Below are positions 18,827 to 27,186 of a stretch of DNA of 64,000 nt, in pieces (position 1 is the stretch's first letter; every line of letters starts with the position of its first letter). The translations under genes were made by a program, and so were the position numbers. This DNA is from Sulfitobacter sp. JL08 (lineage in GTDB: Bacteria; Pseudomonadota; Alphaproteobacteria; Rhodobacterales; Rhodobacteraceae): assembly GCF_003352045.1 (NCBI RefSeq), contig NZ_CP025815.1:4030001-4094000 (forward strand), read 5' to 3'. The notes beneath the pieces are model-generated. The model was not told where the DNA came from. It did not search any database and saw nothing but the letters and a program-made list of their open reading frames with translations.

Positions 18827-20640
18827 CTGTCTGTCCTGATCAGATTGATCTTTTCAAATCGCGTCACATCGACCAGCCCCAGATCGGATATCCGTAACTC
18901 GGGGATGACAACCAGCGCCAAAAGGGAATGTTGCATATAGGCATTGTTCAATGTGCAGCCGCAGGTCTGCATCGCTTTCATCATCGCTTGCGCCTTTGCG
19001 GCAACCTCTTGTGCCGGACTGTCCGACATCAATCCGGCAATCGGCAATTCAACCAGCGCCAGTTCCACGTCATCCTTGAACACCGTTATACCGCCACCCA
19101 CGTCGGCAAGACGATTTGCCGCCAACGCCATCTGCGCGCGGTCCGTGCCAACGACAATCATATGGTGGCTGTCATGCGCCACAGTCGAAGCCATGGCCAT
19201 GCGGCCGGTGTACCCAAATCCGGATACAAACCCGTTCACCACGCCGCCGGTGGCGCGGTGCCGTTCTACCAATGCAATCTGAAACGTATCGCCCTGTCCT
19301 TCGATCAGCCCGTTATCGACCGGCAGATCACGCACCAGCGCCTGTGTCGGCGCCTGATTTTCAACAACTCCGATCACGTTGACGCGGGCGCTGTTTGCGC
19401 CTTTGGGGGCTGCAATTTCAAAATCTGTTTCGGTCAGGCTGTGGCCAAGGTGCACGGTGCCGCGCGCGGTATCCGGCCAGGGGTAATGCGGGCATTCGAC
19501 CAGGCATTTTCCCTTTTCAGAGACTGTTTTTCCACGTGCGATGACATGTTCGATCGGCAGCGTTTCCAAATCAGACGTCAGAACGATATCCGCGCGCCGG
19601 CCCGGAGTGATGGACCCGATTTCGCGTTCCAGCCCAAAATGCGTGGCAGTGTTGATCGTCGCCATCTGCAAGGCAACGACGGGATCACAACCACAGGCAA
19701 TTGCGTGGCGCACAACACGGTTCATATGTCCTTCGTTCACCAATGTACCGGAATGGCAATCATCGGTGCACAGGATGAAACTGCGCGAATCCAGCCCCTT
19801 TTCGGTCACGGCTGTGATCTGGGTTTCAACATCATACCACGCAGACCCCAGCCGCATCATCAAACCCATACCCTGACGGACGCGCGCAATTGCATCCGCT
19901 TCGCATGTGCCTTCGTGATCATCGGCTGGGCCGCCGGCCACATATGCCGCGAAATTCGACCCTAAATCAGGCGATGCATAATGTCCGCCAACGGTTTTCC
20001 CTGCCATCTGCGTAGCCGCAATTTCGGCCAGCATCTTCGGGTCACCATTGATCACACCGGGAAAGTTCATCATTTCACCGAGGCCGATGATGCCGGGCCA
20101 TGACATCGCTTCGGCCACATCTTCGGGGGATATTTCAAACCCTGTGGTTTCCAGCCCCGGCGCAGACGGCGCGCAGGACGGCATCTGCGTAAAGATGTTG
20201 ATCGGTTGCATCAACGCCTCGTCATGCATCATGCGGACCCCGGAAAGGCCCAGAACATTGGCAATTTCATGCGGGTCGGTGAACATCGACGTGGTGCCAT
20301 GCGGGATCACAGCCCGCGCAAATTCCGCCGGCGTCAGCATGCCGCTTTCGATGTGCATATGCGCATCGCAAAGCCCCGGGATCAAATAGCGCTCGTCTGC
20401 GTCAATGATTTCGGTATCGGGGCCGATACAATGCGATGCATCTGTTCCGACATAGGCAATGCGCCCTTCGGCGATCGCGATATCATGGCCGGGTAAACAT
20501 TCACGCGTGTGCACATTCACCCAGATCCCGTTGCGGATCACGGTATCGGCTGTGCTGCGTCCGGCGGCGACAGCGACAAGACGTGGCGCTGTCTGCGCCC
20601 ATGAAAGTGGTGTTGTGTTGTTCATGCGGTACGTTGACAT
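18823..20640 (-). CDS. ade: adenine deaminase
   Basis: Adenine deaminase converts adenine to hypoxanthine and ammonia. The 605-residue protein belongs to the amidohydrolase superfamily: DAHMHIESGM near residue 95 provides metal-binding His residues, FTDPHEIANVLG follows, and CTDDCHSGTLVNEGHM carries the later metal Asp. The start at 20640 or an ATG five codons later are both reasonable. As the upstream partner of amn, it would drain AMP towards hypoxanthine and release ammonia. One copy of the AGAGACTGTTTT word lies inside the gene at 19517, read antisense to the gene. Confidence 0.94.
   Translation of the reverse strand: MSTYRMNNTTPLSWAQTAPRLVAVAAGRSTADTVIRNGIWVNVHTRECLPGHDIAIAEGRIAYVGTDASHCIGPDTEIIDADERYLIPGLCDAHMHIESGMLTPAEFARAVIPHGTTSMFTDPHEIANVLGLSGVRMMHDEALMQPINIFTQMPSCAPSAPGLETTGFEISPEDVAEAMSWPGIIGLGEMMNFPGVINGDPKMLAEIAATQMAGKTVGGHYASPDLGSNFAAYVAGGPADDHEGTCEADAIARVRQGMGLMMRLGSAWYDVETQITAVTEKGLDSRSFILCTDDCHSGTLVNEGHMNRVVRHAIACGCDPVVALQMATINTATHFGLEREIGSITPGRRADIVLTSDLETLPIEHVIARGKTVSEKGKCLVECPHYPWPDTARGTVHLGHSLTETDFEIAAPKGANSARVNVIGVVENQAPTQALVRDLPVDNGLIEGQGDTFQIALVERHRATGGVVNGFVSGFGYTGRMAMASTVAHDSHHMIVVGTDRAQMALAANRLADVGGGITVFKDDVELALVELPIAGLMSDSPAQEVAAKAQAMMKAMQTCGCTLNNAYMQHSLLALVVIPELRISDLGLVDVTRFEKINLIRTDR
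19517..19531 (+). repeat. TTAGRGWCTRTTTT-type word in ade
   Basis: Reads TCAGAGACTGTTTTT, antisense to ade, where the gene strand encodes KTVSE. Confidence 0.5.
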
Positions 20641-20684
20641 GCGTCAAGGGCATGATCAAGCTGAACCATAAGGAGAGAGTGTCC

Positions 20685-21122
20685 ATGGATTTCGAAACCG
20701 TTTCAGCCGAGGCTTTCGGCGCATCGCTGCGGGGCATCGGCCTGAACCTGCTGGTCAGGGATGTTCTGGCCGAATGCGCCTTTTTAGAGACTGTTTTTGG
20801 CATGAGTTACCATCAAGCAAGCGCGGATTTCGCGATTGTGACCTATCAATCCCAGGTGTTTCAGCTTCACTCTGACGGGACATATCACAGTAATCCGTTG
20901 CTGGGGTTGCTGCCCGAAAACCCGCCGCGCGGCGCTGGTATTGAAATCCGGCTTTACGATAGCGATCCGGATATCACCGCCGAAAAGGCGCACACAGCCG
21001 GTGCAGTGGTTTTACAGGAACCGACGAACAAACCACATGGTTTGCGGGAAACCTATATTCTGTGCGAAAACGGCTATGCGTGGGTGGCCAGCCGCCCAAC
21101 AGACGATGCCGCACCCGACTGA
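20685..21122 (+). CDS. VOC (glyoxalase/bleomycin resistance) family protein
   Basis: A 145-residue single-chain VOC-fold protein (GLNLLVRDVLAECAFLETVFG at the start, then LPENPPRGAGIEIRLYDSD). The family includes glyoxalases, dioxygenases and antibiotic-binding proteins; no activity can be assigned here. The ATG at 20685 has AAGGAGAG upstream. It is followed 66 bases later by a class II aldolase on the same strand, so the two may be co-expressed. The recurrent TTTTTAGAGACTGTTTTT word occurs in its purest form here, at 20781. Confidence 0.82.
   Translation: MDFETVSAEAFGASLRGIGLNLLVRDVLAECAFLETVFGMSYHQASADFAIVTYQSQVFQLHSDGTYHSNPLLGLLPENPPRGAGIEIRLYDSDPDITAEKAHTAGAVVLQEPTNKPHGLRETYILCENGYAWVASRPTDDAAPD
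20781..20798 (+). repeat. TTAGRGWCTRTTTT-type word in the VOC gene
   Basis: Reads TTTTTAGAGACTGTTTTT, the longest form, codons for FLETVF. Confidence 0.55.
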
Positions 21123-21188
21123 TCCGCAAAATACGGCAAGCTTGCAGATCGAACGAAATACGCCGGAAAACCAAAAGAAAGATATCCC

Positions 21189-21944
21189 ATGACAGTTGCT
21201 CAGATACGAACCAATATGGACCACTGGCAGGAACGCGTCGATCTGGCGGCGGCGTTCCGATGGACCGCAAGGTTGAACCTGCACGAGGCCGTAGCCAATC
21301 ATTTCAGCCTGTCCATCAACGACGACGGCACCCGTTTCCTGATGAACCCGAACCAGCGCCATTTTTCCCGGATCAAGGCCGGCGATCTGATCGTGGTAGA
21401 CGCCAATGACCCCGAAACCCTGATAGGGCCGAACGCGCCCGATCCGACCGCCTGGGGCCTGCATGGCGGTCTGCACCGGCATTGCCCGCATGCGCGCTGC
21501 GCGATGCACGTCCATTCCATACATGCCACTGTCCTGGCCTCGCTGGCGGACAGCCGCCTGCCACCGATTGATCAGAACTGCGCCACGTTTTTCAACCGGT
21601 ACGTGATCGATGACGGGTATGGCGGTCTTGCCTTTGAAGAGGAAGGCGAACGTTGTGCCGCCTTGCTGACCAATCCAAAGCATAAGGTTATGATAATGGG
21701 CAATCACGGCATCATGATTATCGGTGATTCCGTCGCGGACACGTTCAACAGGCTCTATTACTTCGAACGCGCAGCCGAAACCTATATCCGCGCTTTGCAA
21801 ACAGGCCAGCCGTTGCGGGTACTGCCCGATGATGTTGCCGAAAAGACGGCACAGGAACTGGACGATTATCCCGGACAGGCAGACCGCCATCTGGAAGAGC
21901 TAAAAGCGATCCTGGACCAGGAGGGATCGGATTACGCAAGCTGA
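21189..21944 (+). CDS. class II aldolase/adducin family protein
   Basis: A 251-residue protein with the class II aldolase fold. The zinc-binding histidines are seen in CAMHVHSIHATVL near residue 102 and GNHGIMI near 178, and the N-terminal segment is the usual AAAFRWTARLNLHEAVANHFS. Members act as fuculose-phosphate-type aldolases or as decarboxylases/hydrolases. The substrate is unknown. A plausible partner is the VOC protein just upstream. Confidence 0.86.
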   Translation: MTVAQIRTNMDHWQERVDLAAAFRWTARLNLHEAVANHFSLSINDDGTRFLMNPNQRHFSRIKAGDLIVVDANDPETLIGPNAPDPTAWGLHGGLHRHCPHARCAMHVHSIHATVLASLADSRLPPIDQNCATFFNRYVIDDGYGGLAFEEEGERCAALLTNPKHKVMIMGNHGIMIIGDSVADTFNRLYYFERAAETYIRALQTGQPLRVLPDDVAEKTAQELDDYPGQADRHLEELKAILDQEGSDYAS

Positions 21945-21987
21945 TCCGGTTTCATCGGGTCTGCGCCCGACTGCAACAAGCGCATCC

Positions 21988-22935
21988 TCAGACAAGGGCA
22001 AGCCGCAGGGCGCGCGGGGTTGTTCCGAATTCCGCTTTGAACGCGCGCGTCATTGCACTCGCATCCTGATAGCCGCAGCGCAATGCAATCTCTGAAACGG
22101 GCAAAACAGTCTCTAACACTAGCTTTCTTGCTACAATAAGACGTATCCGCCGATAGACTTTTTGCGGTGCGGCGCCTGTTGCGGTGCGCATTCGTGCCTC
22201 AAGCGTTTTTTGGGTGCATCCGACCCGAAACGCGATGGCCGCAATGGTCAGCGGGTCTTCTACATGCTCTTGCATCAATGCAATGGCCCGATTGGTCACG
22301 CTTCGGCTGCGCCCGCGCCCGACCGGCATAGCGACCTGCGGATGGCCCGACATGAAAAGCTGCGCAACTTCCAGCGCAAGGGCTTGCCCATGATCACGGC
22401 CAATCAGAAACATCACCATATCAAAGGCTGCCATGGCACCGCTGCACGTGACCCTGTCGCCATCTATGACAAACCGTTCCCGAACGCCGTCGATGTCGGG
22501 AAATTCTTCGGCAAACGCCGCCAGTTCTTCCCAATGAATTGTAGCGCGGTGCCCCGACAGCAATCCGGCATGCGCCAACAGCCAGCTTCCGGTATCCATA
22601 CCAGCCAGAACCTTGAACTGCTTTGCAGCCGAACCCAAGGCTGCACGGTTTTGCCATGTGGCATGTGTGCGAAACCCGTAAGACGGCATGACCAAAAGCA
22701 TATCACCCTCGGCATCCTTCAAGGGTGTATGCGGGCGTACCTCCAACCCGCTGGAAGATGTTGCGGGCAACCCGTTCACCGTCAAGAAGACCCATTGATA
22801 CAACTGCCGCCCCGACAACATGTTCGCGGCGCGCAAAGGTTCTACCGTGTTTGCCAGACAGTGATTGGAAAACCCGTCATAAAGAACCAGGCCGTAACGC
22901 TGACAGAGCGAAGAAGTTTTTGACCAGCTTTGCAT
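21988..22935 (-). CDS. GlxA family transcriptional regulator, probable regulator of the divergent CoA genes
   Basis: A 315-residue protein with an N-terminal DJ-1/PfpI-like sensor domain (about residues 14-180) and a C-terminal AraC domain (about 220-310, with SEIALRCGYQDASAMTRAFKAEFGTTPRALR). It is divergent from the acyl-CoA dehydrogenase gene with 78 bases between starts, the classical position for a local activator. Relatives such as CdhR control carnitine catabolism, which fits the CaiD homologue three genes on. It contains a TTAGAGACTGTTTT word at 22103. Confidence 0.87.
   Translation of the reverse strand: MQSWSKTSSLCQRYGLVLYDGFSNHCLANTVEPLRAANMLSGRQLYQWVFLTVNGLPATSSSGLEVRPHTPLKDAEGDMLLVMPSYGFRTHATWQNRAALGSAAKQFKVLAGMDTGSWLLAHAGLLSGHRATIHWEELAAFAEEFPDIDGVRERFVIDGDRVTCSGAMAAFDMVMFLIGRDHGQALALEVAQLFMSGHPQVAMPVGRGRSRSVTNRAIALMQEHVEDPLTIAAIAFRVGCTQKTLEARMRTATGAAPQKVYRRIRLIVARKLVLETVLPVSEIALRCGYQDASAMTRAFKAEFGTTPRALRLALV
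22103..22116 (-). repeat. TTAGRGWCTRTTTT-type word in the second GlxA gene
   Basis: On the minus strand reads TTAGAGACTGTTTT, codons for LETVL. Confidence 0.55.
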
Positions 22936-23013
22936 GATAACTGACTATTTCAGCACGATGGACAAAAGCAATCCCCGTAACCTGTTCCTCGGCTGATCAA
23001 AGGGATTTACGCA

Positions 23014-24174
23014 ATGCAATACGGGCTGACAGACGAACAGGAAATGATTGCATCAACGGTGCGATCCTTTGTCGAAAAAGAAATCTACCCGCATGAAGAA
23101 CTTGTTGAACGTACAGGCGACGTCCCTCAGGAGATCGCGGACGAGATCAAACGCAAAACCATCGAGCTTGGGTTTTATGCCTGCAATTTTCCGGAAAGCG
23201 TAGGCTGTGCCGGCCTGAACCATATGGAATTCGCACTGGTCGAACGGGAACTGGGCCGCGGCTCCATGGCACTGAACCATTTTTTCGGCCGTCCACAAAA
23301 CATTCTGATGGCGTGCGAGGGCGAACAGATCGAACGATACCTGACACCCGCAATACGCGGCGAACGGATGGATGCACTGGCCATGACCGAACCTGGCGCC
23401 GGATCTGATGTACGCGGCATGAAATGTGCGGCAATACGCGATGGCGGCGATTGGGTGGTGAATGGCACAAAGCACTTCATCTCGGGCGCGGACCATGCCG
23501 ATTTCATCATCGTGTTCATCGCAACCGGCGAAGATCAGACACCAAAAGGCCCAAAAAAGCGCATCACGGCCTTTCTGGTTGATCGCGGCACGCCGGGCTT
23601 CACCATTCGTGACGGATACAAATCGGTCAGCCACCGCGGCTACAAGAACATGATACTGGAATTTGATGACTGCCGTTTGCCGGATGCGCAGGTTCTGGGC
23701 GATGTTGACGGCGGCTTTGAGGTGATGAACACTTGGCTTTACGCAACACGGATTACGGTTGCCACCATGTCGGTCGGGCGGGCACGCCGCGTTTTCGACT
23801 ATGCGCTGGACTATGCGGCCACCCGCGAACAGTTCGGTCAGAAAATCGGCAAATTCCAAGGCGTTTCGTTCCAGATTGCCGACATGATCACCGAAATCGA
23901 TGCCGCCGATCTTTTGACGCTTGCCGCCGCTGACCGCCTGGATAAATCGCTGCCCGCCAACCGCGAGATTGCGTCAGCCAAACTATATGCCTCTGAAATG
24001 CTGGCACGCGTCACAGATGCGGCGATCCAAATACACGGTGGCATGGGTCTGATGGATGATTATCCGCTGGAACGGTTCTGGCGCGACGCACGTGTGGAAC
24101 GTATCTGGGACGGTACGTCCGAAATTCAGCGCCATATCATCAGTCGCGAACTGCTTCGGGCGCTGGGCGCTTAA
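23014..24174 (+). CDS. acyl-CoA dehydrogenase, probably for a carnitine-type substrate
   Basis: A 386-residue FAD acyl-CoA dehydrogenase that introduces a 2,3-double bond into an acyl-CoA. Family features: the N-terminal helical domain, AMTEPGAGSDVRG near residue 125 (FAD binding), REQFGQKIGKFQ, and QIHGGMGLMDDYPLERFWRD near the end. At the position that carries catalytic Glu in MCAD-type enzymes the sequence reads IWDGTSEIQ, with Asp. Context with an acyl-CoA ligase and CaiD suggests gamma-butyrobetainyl-CoA or crotonobetainyl-CoA as substrate, by inference. A hairpin follows at 24220. Confidence 0.85.
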   Translation: MQYGLTDEQEMIASTVRSFVEKEIYPHEELVERTGDVPQEIADEIKRKTIELGFYACNFPESVGCAGLNHMEFALVERELGRGSMALNHFFGRPQNILMACEGEQIERYLTPAIRGERMDALAMTEPGAGSDVRGMKCAAIRDGGDWVVNGTKHFISGADHADFIIVFIATGEDQTPKGPKKRITAFLVDRGTPGFTIRDGYKSVSHRGYKNMILEFDDCRLPDAQVLGDVDGGFEVMNTWLYATRITVATMSVGRARRVFDYALDYAATREQFGQKIGKFQGVSFQIADMITEIDAADLLTLAAADRLDKSLPANREIASAKLYASEMLARVTDAAIQIHGGMGLMDDYPLERFWRDARVERIWDGTSEIQRHIISRELLRALGA

Positions 24175-24176
24175 CC

Positions 24177-24215
24177 ATGCCTCCGGCAGGGATATTTGAA
24201 AACAGAAGAACAAGG
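24177..24215 (+). repeat. dispersed AT-rich motif, copy A
   Basis: Just after the dehydrogenase stop the sequence reads CCTCCGGCAGGGATATTTG followed by AAAACAGAAGAAC. The same pattern occurs inverted at 24325-24362 and, more divergent, at 32771-32820. From memory, similar strings are common between genes in Rhodobacteraceae; no function is known to me. Confidence 0.5.
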
Positions 24216-24219
24216 TCCA

Positions 24220-24251
24220 GCCCCCTGCCTGCGGTTCGCGCGGCAGGGGGC
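24220..24251 (+). terminator. terminator after the acyl-CoA dehydrogenase gene
   Basis: Perfect 10-bp arms GCCCCCTGCC / GGCAGGGGGC with a 12-base loop, followed by CTTCTCCTGTT. It is placed 45 bases after the stop codon, so the downstream ligase gene may need its own promoter. Confidence 0.7.
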
Positions 24252-24324
24252 CTTCTCCTGTTACGGTCATCGGCGTCCCCGCCTGTACCGCCTGACCCGA
24301 ATGAACTGCCAAAGTTAATAAAGC

Positions 24325-24362
24325 ATTGCTTCTTCTGTTTAAAAATATCCAGAAACGCCGGC
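24325..24362 (-). repeat. dispersed AT-rich motif, copy B
   Basis: Read on the minus strand this is GCCGGCGTTTCTGGATATTT followed by TTAAACAGAAGAAGC. It faces copy A across the hairpin at 24220, so the 216-base gap is bounded by an inverted pair of this motif. Confidence 0.5.
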
Positions 24363-24390
24363 TTGTCCGACCCAGAACGGGATTTCGGTG

Positions 24391-26406
24391 ATGTCTGACC
24401 TGTCAAGATTGTTCCGGCCGAAATCGATTGCGGTGATCGGAGGCGGAGCGTGGTGCGCGCAGGTGATCGCCCAGTCACAGAAAATGGGATTCAGCGGGTC
24501 CATTTGGCCCGTTCACCCCAACGGCGGTGCCTTTGGCGGGATTGAAGCGTATACAACACTTACGGATCTACCCGAACCGCCGGATGCCACCTTTGTCGGC
24601 ATCAACCGCCAGGCCACAATCGCAACCGTCACCGGATTGCGGGGCATGGGCGCAGGCGGTGCGGTATGTTTTGCGTCCGGGTTTGCCGAAGCCGCTGCCG
24701 AAGATGCAACAGGCACCGGTTTGCAGGCGGAACTGGTTGCTGCCGCCGGTGCGATGCCAATTCTGGGCCCGAACTGTTACGGGTTCATTAATGCGCTGGA
24801 CGGGGCGTTGCTGTGGCCGGATCAACATGGATGCGCGCGGGTTGACCGGGGCGTTGCCATCCTGACGCAATCGTCAAATATCGCGATCAATCTGACGATG
24901 CAGAAACGCGGATTGCCTATCGCGTACACCGTTACGTGCGGAAATATGGCCCAGACGTCTCAGGCCGATATTGCGTGCGGTTTGCTGGACGACCCGCGCG
25001 TCACCGCAATCGGGGTTCACATCGAAGGGTTCGGATCGCTTTCCGCCTGGGAACGCTTTGCGCTGGCCGCGTACGAACGCGGTGTTCCTGTGATTGCCCT
25101 GAAAGTCGGGCGGTCAGAACACGCTCAGAAAGCCGCAGTTTCGCACACGGCATCACTGGCGGGAAGTGATGCAGGCGCACAGGCCGTTCTGGACCGGCTG
25201 GGTATCTCGCGGGTGCATGATCTGCCGACCTTTCTGGAAACCCTCAAGCTGCTTCACTTCAACGGGCGGCTGGCATCGAACCGGTTGTCATCAATCAGTT
25301 GCTCCGGCGGGGAGGCGAGCCTGGCCGCTGATACCGCACATGGCCGCAATGTTGAATTTCCACCGCTTGATTCAGAGCAAAAGCAGGCTCTGAAAAAGGC
25401 TTTGGGGCCAAAAGTCGCCTTAGCAAACCCGTTGGATTACCACACCTATATCTGGCGCAATGATGGTGCGATGGCCGATGCCTGGACCCCTATGGCGGCA
25501 CCCGATATTGCGCTGACACTCAGCATTGTCGACTATCCTCATACCGATGCGTCTGATTGGGTTTGCGCAACCAATGCCGCACTTGAGGTTCGAAAGCGGA
25601 CAGGGCGGCCGGTTGCCGTGGTCGCCACACTGCCCGAACTTATGCCGCAGGACGTTGCCGCCCAACTTGCCGCTGGTGGTGTGACCCCGATGCTTGGCCT
25701 GAGCGAGGCGATTGCCGCTGCCGAAGCCGCCGCACCGAAAAACGCCCCCATTCGCGAACCGATGCTGCCCCCCGGCCGGGACCGGGACGGCACCGTTCTG
25801 ACCGAAGTGCAAGCCAAGGTGGCGCTGGCGCAGCATGGTCTGTCGGTTCCGCTTCTGGATATTGCGGAAAGTCCGGAAGCCGCAGAAAAAATGGCCACCG
25901 TCATGCCGGAACCGCTTGTTCTCAAGGGGATCGGAATTGCGCATAAATCCGACGTCGGTGCGGTCAGGGTTGGCCTGAAGGCGGCCGAGGTTCACGCAGT
26001 TGCAAGAGAAATGCCAACCGAGACGTTTCTGATCGAAGAAATGATCACGGGCGGTGTTGCAGAGTTGCTTGTCGGGATCACCCGCGATCCGGCACACGGT
26101 TTTGTTCTGACACTGGCCGCCGGCGGGACGTTGACGGAAATACTTTCAGATGCGGTGTCGTTGATGGTACCGGCTTCTGACACAGCGGTAAAACAGGCTC
26201 TGACAAGGCTGAAAACCTATCCTTTGCTGATCGGTTTCCGGGGCCAGCCCGCAGCCGATATGAACGCGATCTGTGCGGCAGTTCAGGCCATACAGGCCTA
26301 TGTTGTTGAAAACGCCGATACGGTTTGCGAGGTTGAGGTTAATCCGCTGATATGCACACCGACGCGCGCTGTTGCCGCAGATGCCCTGATTAGAAAGGCC
26401 ACATGA
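24391..26406 (+). CDS. ADP-forming acyl-CoA ligase (acetate-CoA ligase family)
   Basis: A 671-residue single-chain NDP-forming acyl-CoA synthetase. Order of domains: CoA-binding Rossmann domain at about 1-130 (FRPKSIAVIGGG), a succinyl-CoA ligase-like domain at about 150-300 (GPNCYGFIN near 127 leads into it), and an ATP-grasp domain at about 460-670 (PLVLKGIGIAHKSDVGAVRVGL). It would couple ATP cleavage to CoA thioester formation. Named for acetate, but the surrounding genes suggest gamma-butyrobetaine or carnitine as acid. The ATG at 24391 and a GTG one codon earlier are alternatives. The stop is immediately followed by the caiD start. Confidence 0.88.
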   Translation: MSDLSRLFRPKSIAVIGGGAWCAQVIAQSQKMGFSGSIWPVHPNGGAFGGIEAYTTLTDLPEPPDATFVGINRQATIATVTGLRGMGAGGAVCFASGFAEAAAEDATGTGLQAELVAAAGAMPILGPNCYGFINALDGALLWPDQHGCARVDRGVAILTQSSNIAINLTMQKRGLPIAYTVTCGNMAQTSQADIACGLLDDPRVTAIGVHIEGFGSLSAWERFALAAYERGVPVIALKVGRSEHAQKAAVSHTASLAGSDAGAQAVLDRLGISRVHDLPTFLETLKLLHFNGRLASNRLSSISCSGGEASLAADTAHGRNVEFPPLDSEQKQALKKALGPKVALANPLDYHTYIWRNDGAMADAWTPMAAPDIALTLSIVDYPHTDASDWVCATNAALEVRKRTGRPVAVVATLPELMPQDVAAQLAAGGVTPMLGLSEAIAAAEAAAPKNAPIREPMLPPGRDRDGTVLTEVQAKVALAQHGLSVPLLDIAESPEAAEKMATVMPEPLVLKGIGIAHKSDVGAVRVGLKAAEVHAVAREMPTETFLIEEMITGGVAELLVGITRDPAHGFVLTLAAGGTLTEILSDAVSLMVPASDTAVKQALTRLKTYPLLIGFRGQPAADMNAICAAVQAIQAYVVENADTVCEVEVNPLICTPTRAVAADALIRKAT

Positions 26407-27186
26407 ATGTCACCGCTTAAAACAAGAACCGAAGGTCCGATCCTTGAAGTCACGCTGGATCGCCCAAAGGCCAACGCCATTGATCTGCTGACCTCACGCG
26501 AAATGGGTGATGTATTTGCGCGGTTTCGTGACGATCCGGAATTGCGCGTTGCGATTATCACTGGTGGAGGAGAGAAATTTTTCTGCCCCGGTTGGGATCT
26601 GAAAGCAGCGGCAGACGGTGATGCGGTTGATGGCGATTACGGTGTCGGTGGCTTTGGCGGATTGCAGGAATTGCGGGGCATGAACAAACCCGTGATTGCA
26701 GCCGTAAACGGCATCGCGTGTGGTGGCGGGCTTGAACTGGCCTTGAGCGCGGACATTATTCTGGCTGCGGATCATGCCACTTTTGCATTGCCGGAAATCA
26801 GGTCCGGAACGGTGGCTGATGCGGCTTCGGTAAAACTGCCCAAACGCATTCCCTATCACATCGCGATGGAATTGCTGCTGACCGGTCGCTGGTTCGACGC
26901 ACCCGAGGCGCATCATTGGGGCCTTGTGAACGAAGTGATTCCGGCGGATCAGCTGATGGATCGCGCGTGGGAGCTTGCCCGGCTTCTCGCCTCGGGGCCG
27001 CCACTGGTTTACGCGGCGATCAAGGAAATCGTGCGCGACGCGGAAGATTCGAAATTTCAGGACGCGATGAACCGGATCACAAGGCGGCAAATTCCTTCGG
27101 TCGACACGCTTTATGCATCCGAAGACCAGTTGGAAGGCGCGCGCGCTTTCGCGGAAAAACGGGATCCGGTCTGGAAGGGGCGTTAG
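26407..27186 (+). CDS. caiD: carnitinyl-CoA dehydratase (crotonobetainyl-CoA hydratase) homologue
   Basis: A 259-residue crotonase-fold enzyme strongly resembling E. coli CaiD as I remember it. Shared stretches include LEVTLDRPKANAID at the N-terminus, RVAIITGGGEKFF, GWDLKAAA, and the extreme C-terminus AFAEKRDPVWKGR. CaiD interconverts crotonobetainyl-CoA and L-carnitinyl-CoA. The oxyanion-hole segment is present (NGIACGGGLELALSAD), and the acidic residues sit in LPEIRSGTVAD. Its ATG directly follows the ligase stop codon. It converges with the methyltransferase gene. Confidence 0.88.
   Translation: MSPLKTRTEGPILEVTLDRPKANAIDLLTSREMGDVFARFRDDPELRVAIITGGGEKFFCPGWDLKAAADGDAVDGDYGVGGFGGLQELRGMNKPVIAAVNGIACGGGLELALSADIILAADHATFALPEIRSGTVADAASVKLPKRIPYHIAMELLLTGRWFDAPEAHHWGLVNEVIPADQLMDRAWELARLLASGPPLVYAAIKEIVRDAEDSKFQDAMNRITRRQIPSVDTLYASEDQLEGARAFAEKRDPVWKGR

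Noticed and set aside
18928-19965. Plus-strand frame of 345 codons
   Set aside because: It is antisense to adenine deaminase, which is unmistakable.
21012-21890. Minus-strand frame of 292 codons
   Set aside because: It is antisense to the class II aldolase gene and to the VOC gene end.
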